NCBI GenBank assembly: GCA_016703265.1
Contig: JADJCK010000004.1
Span: forward strand, 186,001-250,000
DNA: 64,000 bases
Direction of reading: 5' to 3'
Source: a bacterium
GTDB taxonomy: Bacteria > Krumholzibacteriota > Krumholzibacteriia > LZORAL124-64-63
Below are positions 9,448 to 18,685 of this stretch, one piece after another. Positions within the stretch are counted from its first letter, which is position 1, and each line of letters begins with the position of its first letter. A program made the position numbers and the translations under genes. Below the pieces are notes generated by a model that ran no database searches, was not told the DNA's origin, and was given only the letters and a program-made list of their open reading frames with translations.

Positions 9448-10247
9448 GCGCCGCCTCCCGGGAAAAGGCCCGCCCCGGGGGCGAGCGCATTGGGGATGAT
9501 CGGCCGGTCGAGCCAGTGACTGTCCGACTGCGCGACCGCCTGCAGAAAGCCGACCCGCACCCACTTGTAGCGCTCCATCACGCGGCCTTCCCGCTCAACC
9601 TTGATGTACAGCCCCTCCATCAGGTCGGTGGGATCAGTCTCCGCGGAGGCACGGTCCTGATCCAGGCCAAGGCCCGCCGCCTCATCGCGGAGGCGCGTCC
9701 GCCAGTTCGGCGACTTGAAGCGCGACACCCCCACCATGGCCGTGAGTTCTTCAATCCGTGCAAGGCCGCCCGCGTGCAGGACCGGCACAGACTTGACACC
9801 GGTCTCACGGAGAATCGTTGCCCGCGCGGGCGTCGCCAGGAAGCTATCGCTCTGGCGATCCAGAATGTCGAATTCGAGGAAGTAGTGGGGCAACTGGTCG
9901 TAGTAGACGGTGTGCTTGGCATAGCACCACTCGCCGTACATCACATAGCGGTCACGCAATGCGACCCAGAGCTCCTCGCGCACGGTCGACGCCCAGGCCT
10001 TCAGCGGGGCGAAATGGCGTTCGCGGTAGCCACCGGTCAGGAAATGCCCGCGGCTTTGCAGGTGCATGGCGCCATCGGCGCTGAAACTGACTGCCGAGTT
10101 CGCACCATCCACCTTCTCCTCAACCACAAGGTGCTGGCCCGCGATGGCAACAAACGGCACCGCAGCCAGGTCCTCGTCGCCGGGTTGCAGGCGCGACCCT
10201 TCCAAGTGAGGCGTTCGGGGGTACTTCCGTAACTCCATGATGCTCAT
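9444..10247 (-). CDS. ATP-dependent RNA ligase family protein
   Basis: 267 aa. Nucleotidyl-transfer motif I is E-E-K-V-D-G-A-N (residues about 43-50), where the lysine is adenylated. Motif III-like E-W-C-Y-A-K, motif IV E-G-L-Y-I-K-V and motif V Y-K-W-V-R follow, so all catalytic motifs are present. It belongs to the RNA_ligase family (T4 Rnl2-like), joining 5'-phosphate and 3'-OH RNA ends. It directly abuts the methyltransferase gene (TGAATG) and overlaps HD-Pnk by 4 bases, so healing and sealing enzymes are co-translated. No fused OB-fold is evident. Confidence 0.92.
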   Translation of the reverse strand: MSIMELRKYPRTPHLEGSRLQPGDEDLAAVPFVAIAGQHLVVEEKVDGANSAVSFSADGAMHLQSRGHFLTGGYRERHFAPLKAWASTVREELWVALRDRYVMYGEWCYAKHTVYYDQLPHYFLEFDILDRQSDSFLATPARATILRETGVKSVPVLHAGGLARIEELTAMVGVSRFKSPNWRTRLRDEAAGLGLDQDRASAETDPTDLMEGLYIKVEREGRVMERYKWVRVGFLQAVAQSDSHWLDRPIIPNALAPGAGLFPGGGA

Positions 10248-10898
10248 TCACTTCCGGATCACTGCGATCCGGTGATTCAGAACGTGCTCGACCGTTACGC
10301 GCGACGCCCCGGCGTCCATGAAGATGCGCTCGATCTGCTCGGCCGTGAACAGGTGCAAGTGCTCGGGATTGTCATCCGGGTGCGATGGCACCGAGACGAC
10401 GACCGAGCGGCGCGCAACCCGCACGGCTTCGCGGGCCGCCAGCAACGGCTGCTCCAGATGCTCCAGGACCTCGAGCATGGTCACGATGTCAAAAGACCCT
10501 TCGGTAAGCGCCAGGCCCTGCACGTCCATACATGCAGCTGTCAGTCGGCGCACCCCGCCCCGTGTGACGGCCTGCAGGTCGGCGGCCCTGTCCCGTCGCC
10601 TGTCGATGGCCGTGACCGGCAATCCAGGCAACGCTTCGAGCAGGGGCCACAGGAAAGCCCCGCGCCCTGTCCCGACGTCCAACAGGTCCACCGGCTGCAG
10701 AGCGTGAAGGGCACCGATGACGCGGCGCACGCGTGGCAAAACTTCGGACCGCTTGAACTTCGTCAGCTGCAATCCCGCTTTGCGGGCGGCTGGAAGTGCA
10801 TCAACGGCATCGAGGTCTGGGGCATGCAGCCGGCCCCGGACAAACGCCAGAGTCGCTTCGGCGTAGAAGCGGGTGTTCAGTTCCGCTAAAGCATCCAT
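10248..10898 (-). CDS. SAM-dependent methyltransferase, first gene of the RNA-repair/NAD operon
   Basis: 216 aa. Rossmann motif I L-L-D-V-G-T-G-R-G sits near residue 73, the acidic motif II at A-I-D-R-R, and motif IV/post at M-L-E-V-L-E-H-L-E-Q-P. The E-x-x-E-H arrangement plus a later H-L-H-L-F resembles the metal-binding set of Hen1 RNA 3'-end 2'-O-methyltransferases, but many ordinary class I methyltransferases also read EVLEHL, so this is only suggestive. Its stop abuts the ligase start. Context makes a nucleic-acid substrate (repaired 3' end or tRNA) the best guess. Confidence 0.8.
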   Translation of the reverse strand: MDALAELNTRFYAEATLAFVRGRLHAPDLDAVDALPAARKAGLQLTKFKRSEVLPRVRRVIGALHALQPVDLLDVGTGRGAFLWPLLEALPGLPVTAIDRRRDRAADLQAVTRGGVRRLTAACMDVQGLALTEGSFDIVTMLEVLEHLEQPLLAAREAVRVARRSVVVSVPSHPDDNPEHLHLFTAEQIERIFMDAGASRVTVEHVLNHRIAVIRK

Positions 10899-11368
10899 CG
10901 TCTGTCACCGTGGCTAGAGCAGGCTAAATTCCCGGATATTATCCTACACTATGAGGCTCATATAGGCGACAGGCGGATTGGCCGCAGAATCCGGATAAGG
11001 CCTTATCGGGGCCGTCCACAGCTTTGGCCGTGCCGGCGTGAGCAGTCGAACGGACATGAACTGCCTGGAGCGTGAGGTCGCCGGACCTGGCAGCTCTCGA
11101 GAGACGAGGTCGCCTCTTCCGCGATCACGGAGGATGCGCCCTCCAGGCCGGTGCTGGGTAGATGTCGCTTGGCATCCGCGGACATTCTGGTCACAATGCC
11201 GATTGGATCCCGACATCGTGTGCGTGCCGCGTCGACCCATCGGTTGCGGCATCGCGCAGTATCGCAGGCCAAGCCGCCGGTAGATTGCGTTAGGGGACAG
11301 TCAGGCGGGACACATAGGGCTTGGTGAGTTCACGTGGACATCATTCAGCAGAATGGCGGGATCAACGC
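10899..11368. other. Intergenic region between divergent operons
   Basis: 470 bases without a credible ORF, separating the minus-strand repair/NAD operon from the plus-strand RbfA-like gene. It must carry promoters for both. A 14-bp perfect palindrome (GATAAGGCCTTATC) lies at 10994-11007, about 95 bases upstream of the repair operon. A palindrome this long is expected a few times by chance in 64 kb, so its role as an operator is only a possibility. Confidence 0.45.
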
Positions 11369-11872
11369 ATGGGAAATTCGGCTACTCATGTCGCCGGCAC
11401 TTGTTGCAAACGAACGCTGAGAAAACAGAACGGCCCCCGATTGGCGCAAACCATCGCGGCGCTTGCCGGGGAGCTGTGCGCGGATGACAGCCCCGACGGC
11501 ATCCAGACCCGGGAGCGTCTATCGCAATCCGCCGGCAAGCCCAGCCCCCATGCCGGACGCGTCTGCAAGGCGGCGCAGCGAGTTGTGGACACCTTCCTCG
11601 CCGCCGCGCCGGCAGCGACCGGGCTCCGGCATTTCATTGTAGCCTCAGTACGTCCTGTCCGGGGCGCGGCCGTTCTCCGTGTCACCATTGAGCCCCAAGC
11701 TGAATTGCCGGCGGGGCTGGCCACGGATCGCGTCCTGGCGGCTCTCCGTGGCCAGCGAGCGCATCTGCGGGGCATGCTGGCCGCCACGATCGACGGCAAG
11801 AAGACGCCGGAGTTGCAATTCGTCCTGAAACTCGCGGTGTGCGCAGGAATGGACGTGGATCTCGATGACTGA
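11369..11872 (+). CDS. RbfA-like (ribosome-binding factor A) divergent protein
   Basis: 167 aa from ATG 11369. After a 65-residue charged leader, the pattern R-V-C-K-A-A-Q-R-V-V, then V-R-P-V-R-G-A-A-V-L-R-V-T, A-L-R-G-Q-R-A-H-L-R and K-T-P-E-L-Q-F-V-L follows RbfA (R-V..., D-V-x-x-x, L-R-x-x-L-A, P-E-L-x-F). Canonical RbfA binds the 30S subunit during 16S rRNA maturation and is about 120-130 aa. This version resembles longer, divergent RbfA-like proteins of planctomycete type. Paired with the next gene after 65 bases. A housekeeping rbfA would normally sit by infB/nusA; none is here. Confidence 0.5.
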   Translation: MGNSATHVAGTCCKRTLRKQNGPRLAQTIAALAGELCADDSPDGIQTRERLSQSAGKPSPHAGRVCKAAQRVVDTFLAAAPAATGLRHFIVASVRPVRGAAVLRVTIEPQAELPAGLATDRVLAALRGQRAHLRGMLAATIDGKKTPELQFVLKLAVCAGMDVDLDD

Positions 11873-11937
11873 CAACACCGCGCGCCCCGACGTTCTCTTC
11901 CCCGCCCCCGGCTGCACCATGGGAGACCAGAGGGATC

Positions 11938-13521
11938 ATGTCGCGTAGTATTCACGCCACTCGCCGCGCCTATCTTGATGAACGCAAGCTCAACTATAGT
12001 GACAAGGTCTTGCACCGCCGACGATTGGTCGAGATGCGCGAAGCTACCTGGACCAAGAGACGCATCAAGAGCTGCGTGGCCGCAGAACGGCGTTCTGCGG
12101 AAAGTACCGATTCCCACCCCGCCCATTCGGGTGCGCCCCGGGTGCGGGTCATTGACGAGAGCGCGTGTCTCTTCTATCCGGCGACGCCGGTGGATATCCG
12201 CAACGTGTTGCAATTGCTGCCACCGGGTGTGCTGGATGGAATTGCAGAGGTCCGACTCCTGTCCGGGCGACAGCGGTTCGACGAACAGACTGACGAACTG
12301 GATGAACGGAACCTCCAGCGTGACCCCTGGCTGGGGCGCCTCGGTCATGAGATCATCCCAGGCGTATTTGAGGGAGCCTATCTTGGAGTGTATCTTAACG
12401 CGACGTCGGCAATCGAGATCTACGCATACGTCAGTGATCCATCCGTCAGTCGATGGCCAGCCGCTGCCTTCTTCCTGAAACTGGTGATGCTCGAGATTCT
12501 AGTGCACGAGATTGTTCACCACGACGACAGGATGCGGCGCGTCGCGGCAGGTCGCTGGCGCTTCGATGACATGGAAAAGAACGAACACTACGCCGAGACC
12601 GCCTCAGCTTACTGGCTCGCGCAGTACGTGATCCCTTATCTTGAGCAAACCTATGCCTCGGATGCCGCTGCCTGGCACGCGTGGGTGCGTGAACACACCG
12701 GGACGTCATTCCGCTTGCGGGAATTTGCCACGGATTGGCGTTGGGTCTCCGGAGACGTCCCCATTCCCAGGCAGGATAGCAGTGTCTACACTGCCGTCAC
12801 TGATCTGGCACACGACCTTCACGGCGGCGTGCCACCGCTCGAGGCCCGTGTCAATTTCGCCCGCGAGCTTCATTTCGGCGAGATTTATGACAAGGCCATG
12901 GAGATCCTTGGCACGGTACTAAGCGAAGAACCGGCGCACTTGTCGGCCAGGACTCTGGTCGCCGACATCCTCGAGCATCAGATGCACTATGACGAAGCCG
13001 AAGCCCTGGCCCGCGAGCTCGTCGCCATCGACCCAGAGAGCTTCGGAATCTGGTATGTTCTCTGTCAGATCCACGAGTCGCACCAGGATTGGCGCCAGCT
13101 GGTCGAGACCACGACGGCCTGTCTTGCCATCGAGAACAGCTACGCCGTTCTCGACTCCCAGACACGTGCCTATTTGGAGCTAGGTGAGGACGCGGCGTTC
13201 GAAGCGAATCTCGAGGCGCTGATCGGCATGAATGAACCTATCGCGGCGCTTCGCTTTCGCGCGCTGAGAGACCTTAGCGCGGGACGCCTGCGCGAGGCCT
13301 TCCGCTGTTCTGACCGATGCCTGCGCCGCTGGCCGGGCCCTTGCGAACGCGCGGTTCTTGCCGCCATTCGCTTCGAGGCGGCATGCCGGCTCGGATTGCG
13401 GGTTGAGAACCGGGACCTGGACGCCGCATCAATCGCCCTGCTTCGGCGCACAAAATACGGCCCGTGGGCAGAGAGGCTCGCTAGCGAGTTCGGACTGCGG
13501 GTTGGGAGCACCGCGGACTGA
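11938..13521 (+). CDS. HExxH metalloprotease-like protein with TPR repeats
   Basis: 527 aa from ATG 11938 (AGAGGGATC upstream). The first 45 residues are very basic (S-I-H-A-T-R-R, K-R-R-I-K), suggestive of RNA or ribosome binding. Residues about 180-200 contain H-E-I-V-H-H-D-D, a zincin HExxH motif, with E-H-Y-A-E-T-A-S-A-Y about 30 residues later as a possible third ligand. The C-terminal half (about 300-520) has several degenerate TPR-type helical pairs (Y-D-E-A-E-A-L-A-R-E-L, L-G-E-D-A-A-F-E). No signal peptide, so it is cytoplasmic. Substrate unknown; the neighbouring RbfA-like gene hints at a ribosome-related role. Confidence 0.6.
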   Translation: MSRSIHATRRAYLDERKLNYSDKVLHRRRLVEMREATWTKRRIKSCVAAERRSAESTDSHPAHSGAPRVRVIDESACLFYPATPVDIRNVLQLLPPGVLDGIAEVRLLSGRQRFDEQTDELDERNLQRDPWLGRLGHEIIPGVFEGAYLGVYLNATSAIEIYAYVSDPSVSRWPAAAFFLKLVMLEILVHEIVHHDDRMRRVAAGRWRFDDMEKNEHYAETASAYWLAQYVIPYLEQTYASDAAAWHAWVREHTGTSFRLREFATDWRWVSGDVPIPRQDSSVYTAVTDLAHDLHGGVPPLEARVNFARELHFGEIYDKAMEILGTVLSEEPAHLSARTLVADILEHQMHYDEAEALARELVAIDPESFGIWYVLCQIHESHQDWRQLVETTTACLAIENSYAVLDSQTRAYLELGEDAAFEANLEALIGMNEPIAALRFRALRDLSAGRLREAFRCSDRCLRRWPGPCERAVLAAIRFEAACRLGLRVENRDLDAASIALLRRTKYGPWAERLASEFGLRVGSTAD

Positions 13522-13560
13522 GCCCGGACGTAGCCTCAAAGGGTTTGATGCAGCAGCCTT

Positions 13561-14586
13561 CTACTGCCGGGGATCTACTCCCGTCGGATACTCGCGATTG
13601 CGCGTCGCTGTTGCGGACGGCATCGGGATTTCATGTCCGCGACTGGCAAGGGCGACCTTCAGGCGGACGAACGAATCCGGAGAGGTCCCGCCTGCAACGA
13701 TCGCCAGCAGTTCTTCGCGAAAGCAATCCGGATAGAGAGCGGCCGCTTCGTTCAGCCAGTCGACCTCGGGGTCGGGTACGAAATTGGTAAGCGAGCGCAG
13801 GAAGGCCATGTTGGCTTCTTCGAAATCCCGGCTCCCGGTTCCTCCCTGAATCATGTCGCCGATGAGATTCCCCATCATCATCGCAGTGACCGGTTTCCCG
13901 CGCTCTATGGATCTCGCGAGCAAATCCCGGAAACGCGGCACCCAGGTGCTGGCACGCTCGTTATCGCAGCGGAGCGCTGTCCAGCCGATATTCAACATGG
14001 TCATGTCCCCGCCCAGATAGATGCGATAATCGCCCGCGCGGGCATCATACAGGACCCGGCTGGCACCTACGCAACCGCGGTCTTCGGAGAACGCCCGCGA
14101 CGTCGCCAGAGCCAGAGCGCCCATGATCTCGTCGCACAGGAATGGCTTGATGCCAGGTTCCAGCCCGGCACTGACTTCGACAGCTTCAGCTGCCAGGCCG
14201 AGCGCCCAATAGCGGTCGTCCGGCGCCATTGGTGACAATATGAACCCCGGATGTGCGGGGTCGCTCGACTCAACAAGGTATCGTGCATACATCGCGTAGA
14301 CACCGGCATCTGGCGTTTCAGCCTGCAACAGTCCATCAAGGCATCGCTCGGCGGCCGCGTAGGATCTGGCCTCCAGGAGGTCTCGGACCTCTTTGGCTGC
14401 TGGCGATAACACGAATGCCACTTGCGGGGCGGATGCGTTGCGGCGAGGATGCTCTGTATTGGCCGGCTTAGAGGCCGCCGCAGAATCTTCGCCGAGTTCC
14501 TGTGCCGGCTTGCACGCGGCGGCGAGCGCGATGATCGCGAGCGCGCCTCCCAGGACAATCGTACGCCACGCCTTGCCGTGAAGCAC
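13561..14586 (-). CDS. Lipoprotein of unknown function
   Basis: About 341 aa if started at GTG 14586, which places a hydrophobic segment and a lipobox (L-A-A-A-C) about 20 residues in, a good type II signal peptide. The long ORF extends further upstream without coding character. The mature part is helical with repeated A-rich segments and Y/W motifs, consistent with a periplasmic helical-repeat protein; no known family is recognised. It lies downstream of, and on the same strand as, another lipoprotein and the M48 protease. Confidence 0.6.
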   Translation of the reverse strand: MLHGKAWRTIVLGGALAIIALAAACKPAQELGEDSAAASKPANTEHPRRNASAPQVAFVLSPAAKEVRDLLEARSYAAAERCLDGLLQAETPDAGVYAMYARYLVESSDPAHPGFILSPMAPDDRYWALGLAAEAVEVSAGLEPGIKPFLCDEIMGALALATSRAFSEDRGCVGASRVLYDARAGDYRIYLGGDMTMLNIGWTALRCDNERASTWVPRFRDLLARSIERGKPVTAMMMGNLIGDMIQGGTGSRDFEEANMAFLRSLTNFVPDPEVDWLNEAAALYPDCFREELLAIVAGGTSPDSFVRLKVALASRGHEIPMPSATATRNREYPTGVDPRQ

Positions 14587-14757
14587 ACCCGCGGGGCGTG
14601 CTGTCAGGTTGTCGCGAGAATGACCAGGAACTGCCACGTCCGCCCTCCTCGTGGTCACGCGCGCCGAGCACGCGTAGGTTGTTTTGCCACACTCCTTGAA
14701 TGTCGTATTCCCGCTGAAGATGTGACAGTACGGACTACAACCCTGCTTCCGGTTGTA

Positions 14758-14781
14758 CCCCGGGGCCTCGTGGCCCCGGGG
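14758..14781 (-). terminator. Perfect GC-rich hairpin between two lipoprotein genes
   Basis: CCCCGGGGCC (14758-14767) and its exact complement (14772-14781) flank a TCGT loop. A 10-bp perfect stem with a 4-base loop is not expected by chance in a window this size. It lies about 75 bases beyond the stop of the minus-strand lipoprotein gene at 14854, where a terminator would be. No T-run follows, so the function is not certain. Confidence 0.5.
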
Positions 14782-14853
14782 TTCAAGTCTACCCGATAGG
14801 TCGCCGAATTGGCGCGGTTCACCATCCACCCGTGGCGGGATGGCAGTGGGTTG

Positions 14854-15737
14854 TTATCGCCGACCCCGTCCCTTGGCCGGCGCGCCAGCCGGATCCAGGA
14901 TCTCACCGCTGTCGAGATCGAGAGTGAACGTATACTGGCCATCAACAATCACGGGCACATACCTCGTACCATTGTAGGTGATTCGGAGCGTACCCGAGAA
15001 GGTCTCACTTTCGTTGCCACGACCCTCGGAATCGTGCCAGCTACTGGTCCACTGGTCGTACATCGCAAAGCTGGATTCACCCGAAAGCGGGTACAGGCCC
15101 GTACCTGCCTCATAGTCGTAGTCCTTGCTCCATCGCACATCAGTGTTGGTTTCATGCCAGTTCGCAACGCCCTCGTCGTGCCACCCGTATGCGCCGCTGG
15201 GCTCCTCATAGCTGAAGCGATAGGACGAGCTGTCGTCTGCGCTGCCATTGAGAACGTAGCGCGTCGCGGTCGCGCCAATCCCGCTCAGGTCGTAGATGCC
15301 ACGGCAGTGTCCGTGCGAATAGTAGTCATCGCCGAAGTCGAGGTCCCACGACCAGCGGAACTCCCAACTCGTACGCATGCGTTCAACGGCACTCCAACTG
15401 TCGGCGCTGAGATCCACGGGAGTCCCGTCGGCAGCGAAAAAGGTCGATTCATAGTTCCAGAGCCAATCGTCGTCCTTGAGCGTGCCACCGAGTTGCGGGT
15501 CCGTGCCCGATCCCGCATGCATCGACTTGCCAGTGTAGATCAGTTGCGTCAATAACAGGTCGGCGGGATTCTGCTGTACAAAGTACTCGCCCAAATGCGT
15601 CGCGACCATAACCGCAGTCTCGCGGCTCAAAGTGGGCTGCTCGGGGTCGTGGAACCGCCACCACATCCGGCAACGGCCATCCCCATCCAAGCCACGAGCA
15701 CGACACTGTAGCGCCTGATTTGTTTGTAATTCTGCAT
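14854..15737 (-). CDS. Aromatic-rich lipoprotein (frameshifted after the signal peptide)
   Basis: ATG 15737 begins a clear lipoprotein signal peptide (Q-I-R-R, hydrophobic core, lipobox V-A-G-C followed by G-G-G-S), but that frame stops at 15627. The conserved-looking body continues in another frame (S-R-E-T-A-V-M-V-A-T-H-L-G-E) to the stop at 14854, so one indel lies near 15630-15660. The body is rich in W, Y, D and G with repeated W-x-D/Y motifs, as in secreted beta-sheet proteins. Family not recognised. Either a sequencing error or a recently inactivated gene. Confidence 0.6.
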
Positions 15738-15847
15738 GTGAGAACCCCTTGGTCAATGTCCGGCGGAACCCGAAGACGATCCGCGTGTCTTCAGGATTGT
15801 CGAGCGTCCGGTGATTGTGTGACGCGGGCGGGCCGACACCGTCGTCC

Positions 15848-17341
15848 TCATTGCCCCTGGACAGCCCAGAACTCGCACTCCACCTTCTTGTCCGCGTCCG
15901 TGGTGAATGAATTGTCGAGCACGAAATAGTAGACACCGGCATTGCTGATCGGAACCTCGATGGATATCGTGCGCCCGCGCCCACTGTCGTGGAGCGCAGT
16001 CGCTTTGTCTCCATTCTGCCACTTCGCGTAGTTTTCGTCGTCGAGGACAAGAACACGGATGTCGTTGGCAGCTGCTCCGGACACGACAAGCTTGGCGCAC
16101 AACGCATAATCCAATCCTTGGCGCGGCGATACGGTGACGTTGTATGTAGTCACTTCTCCGGCGGGCACGACGGCCGACCTGACACCGAAATCGATCCGCT
16201 GCCCACGCGGAGAAAGTGACGACAACCGGGCGCGCATCTGTCCGAACTCTGCGCTGGTGCGCCGAAGTCCTTTCAGATTCAGGCGTTCGATCTCGGCAGT
16301 CGTGTTCTCGATCCGCTCTTCGGAGGTCGGGTGCTCGGAGAAGAACGCGTCAAACTCCGACGGATCACCACCGGCGACAGCTCGCAGCGTATCAAACACG
16401 CTATTCAGGGCCGATGGATCGTAGCCAAGGCGAAATATGTTGTACACTGCCAGGTAGTCGGCATCACGCTCTTCATCGCGTGAATACTTCGCCTCCCGAA
16501 GCAGCGCTCTGTAGTTCCCGGCCGCAGTGAAGATGCGCTGCCTCATCGCGTCAGTCATTCTCCGGACCGTGTGACGGCCCACGACATGGCCCACCTCATG
16601 GGCAATGACGCCGGCGAGTTCGGCCTCATTGCCCATCGCTTCAATCAGGCCGCGATAGAGAAAGACCTTGCCGCCGCCGACTGTGAATGCATTTACGGTC
16701 GGGGAATCGATCACATAGAATCGGTATTCAAGATCCGGACGCTTGGAGGCGGCGGCAATCTTTTGACCGAGTCTGTTGACATACTCGTTGACTGCAGGAT
16801 CGTCCAACATGGGATTGGTTTCCAGGATCTGGGCTTCGTAGTGATTCGCCATGGCGAACTCCACGTCAGCCCCGAGGAGATCGAGCGTCAAACTGAAATC
16901 GCGCCGTTCATCCCCGAGGACATCCCTGCCGAAGACGACTGCGGATATCTGCGCCCTGGGGATCTCGTAGGTGCCGGCATTTTCGCCAACGATGAGAAAT
17001 GTCACGGAGAGCAGGCCGATGTCGCGGAACAGGCCGCGAAATGTGCTCCCGTCGTTCAAGATAAGCACATCAGCAGACGGAAGGGTTTCACCAAACATCG
17101 CTTCGGTGGAATCAAGGCTCAGTCGCGCCAAATCGCTTACATCCAGTTCTACGACTTGCCAACCGTCGCGAAAATGAAATGTTTGGTGCTTGGCGTCAAA
17201 CTCATCCAGCGACAGGGCGGCCTGCTGGCCGTTGCGCAGCTCGATGAGAACCGATCCGGATCCGAATGCGGCCGCGGCAGGATCCTGCAGGCCGACGAGC
17301 ACAAGCGCTGCTGCGATTATCGTTGCGATAGATTTGGACAT
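15848..17341 (-). CDS. Secreted M48-family zinc metalloprotease
   Basis: 497 aa from ATG 17341, with GGAGG 9 bases upstream (ATG 17350 is too close to it). Signal peptide S-I-A-T-I-I-A-A-A-L-V-L-V-G with P-A-A-A-A. An N-terminal region of about 120 residues with beta-strand character precedes the peptidase. Catalytic H-E-V-G-H is followed by V-V-G-R-H, and R-D-E-E-R-D-A-D supplies the third ligand, as in BepA/LoiP-like M48 enzymes. The last 110 residues look like a pre-peptidase C-terminal (PPC) beta-sandwich. Likely periplasmic, in envelope-protein quality control. Confidence 0.88.
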   Translation of the reverse strand: MSKSIATIIAAALVLVGLQDPAAAAFGSGSVLIELRNGQQAALSLDEFDAKHQTFHFRDGWQVVELDVSDLARLSLDSTEAMFGETLPSADVLILNDGSTFRGLFRDIGLLSVTFLIVGENAGTYEIPRAQISAVVFGRDVLGDERRDFSLTLDLLGADVEFAMANHYEAQILETNPMLDDPAVNEYVNRLGQKIAAASKRPDLEYRFYVIDSPTVNAFTVGGGKVFLYRGLIEAMGNEAELAGVIAHEVGHVVGRHTVRRMTDAMRQRIFTAAGNYRALLREAKYSRDEERDADYLAVYNIFRLGYDPSALNSVFDTLRAVAGGDPSEFDAFFSEHPTSEERIENTTAEIERLNLKGLRRTSAEFGQMRARLSSLSPRGQRIDFGVRSAVVPAGEVTTYNVTVSPRQGLDYALCAKLVVSGAAANDIRVLVLDDENYAKWQNGDKATALHDSGRGRTISIEVPISNAGVYYFVLDNSFTTDADKKVECEFWAVQGQ

Positions 17342-18142
17342 GCGCGACATCCTCCGGTTTGGCTTCCCATACTGCCTGGCGTCTGCGTTGAGCCCGATAT
17401 TCCATGTCTGCGAAGTCGGGCGCAAGATCGAAACGACCGATACGGCCATTGCACAGGGCGATGTGTCGGGTGGCTTGACGACGGGTTGCCGCCCGTCAAG
17501 AACCTGTCCGTTTGCGTCGGAACGATAACGATGTCGGGGACCAGGCGGGAATGTGACGAGTCGCGACTTGGAGCATGACTCGCCGTCAGCCGCCGATCGC
17601 CTTCGGCTGCCTGGCCAGCCCGAAGCGATATAAAACCACCCATGTCCTGTTTATTCTCGGCAGCTCGGACTGAAGCGACGAGGCCTGTCACAGTTCGAGA
17701 GGCGGATCGACAGTGGGTTGGTCACGGCGCCCGATCTTCGGGAAACCGCCACAGCCGGCTCGGGAGTGCATGATGAGGAAGGCGCGAAGTGCATAATATG
17801 ATGTGCCATAACAGATTACATGTTGCGGCTGTTGATGTGACAGGATGCGCCCGGTGGCCGGCGGCAGCCTCGCGAACTCCGCGGGGCGCTGCCGGCACTC
17901 CGGGCGGCACCTTTCGGCGAACGGCAGTAGCGGCCACGATCGATTCCACTGGAGGGCACTTTCCCCCATGCACCATGGATGCAGGGGTGGCATCCCTCCC
18001 GAAGCGCGGAATCTCCGCTCGGATCTTGCTGTCGACGGTAGGGGCCGGTATGCTAGTTTCTCGCGACGACACCTCGGAATTCCCCTGTCGCCCACGCCGT
18101 GAATTGGCCGATTCCGGCCGCCGGCGCGGCAGGTCGCGATCA
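17342..18142. other. Divergent intergenic region, no gene seen
   Basis: About 800 bases between the M48 gene (minus) and the sigma-factor gene (plus). Long overlapping ORFs on both strands lack signals and look like GC-rich shadows. It must carry promoters for both operons; an AT-rich patch (ATAATATGATG near 17794) is the only promoter-like segment noticed. Confidence 0.45.
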
Positions 18143-18685
18143 ATGTCCTGTCCTGAATCGGGAAACGAAATTGTGAACAAGGAATACGACTGGGAACATG
18201 CAAGCCAGTTCATCCGGACCTGGCTACGTCGCAAGCTTTACGGCAGTCGCCGACACGCCCTTGAGGACCTGGCTCAGACGGCGCTGGTTCGACTCATCTT
18301 TGCGACGCAGCGAGGCAACGTGGAGAACTTCGAAGGCTTGATGGTCACGATCGCACACAGGACGTTGATAGACTCCCTGCGCGCCACCTCCGATTTACCC
18401 ATCGAGATCGATATTGACGCAGTTCCGAATGATCACCGGATCAGCCCGGTGATTATAGATCCGCTCGAACCGACGGCGGAGCGCCTTGAGTTGATATTGC
18501 TCGAACTCTTCGACCCGGAATGCCGGGAACTGGCGATCTACAAACTTGATGGCGTCAGCTGGAAGGAACTTGCGAATATTCGCGGATGCTCACACGCCAA
18601 GATCCGCCAAGACTGGTCGCGTTGCAGCCGGTTCCTGCGTAAGCGGCTGCGCGAGGATGCCTCACAGGACTGGGGGTGGGCATGA
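18143..18685 (+). CDS. ECF-like sigma factor
   Basis: 180 aa from ATG 18143 (GTG 18173 is an alternative). Region 2 is at about residues 20-85: L-E-D-L-A-Q-T-A-L-V-R-L is the core-binding/-10 helix. Region 4 is near the C-terminus: L-A-I-Y-K-L-D-G-V-S-W-K-E-L-A, then C-S-H-A-K-I-R, a helix-turn-helix of the kind that reads the -35 element. The stop overlaps the anti-sigma start (ATGA). It probably activates the FHA/kinase/phosphatase genes downstream. Confidence 0.85.
   Translation: MSCPESGNEIVNKEYDWEHASQFIRTWLRRKLYGSRRHALEDLAQTALVRLIFATQRGNVENFEGLMVTIAHRTLIDSLRATSDLPIEIDIDAVPNDHRISPVIIDPLEPTAERLELILLELFDPECRELAIYKLDGVSWKELANIRGCSHAKIRQDWSRCSRFLRKRLREDASQDWGWA

Noticed and set aside
8296..9519. 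407-codon plus-strand frame opposite HD-Pnk
   Set aside because: Antisense shadow of a clearly conserved gene; full of Arg/Pro/Ser and no family features.
10994..11007. 14-bp palindrome as a firm operator call
   Set aside because: A perfect palindrome of this length is expected about four times in 64 kb by chance; kept only as a note in the intergenic entry.
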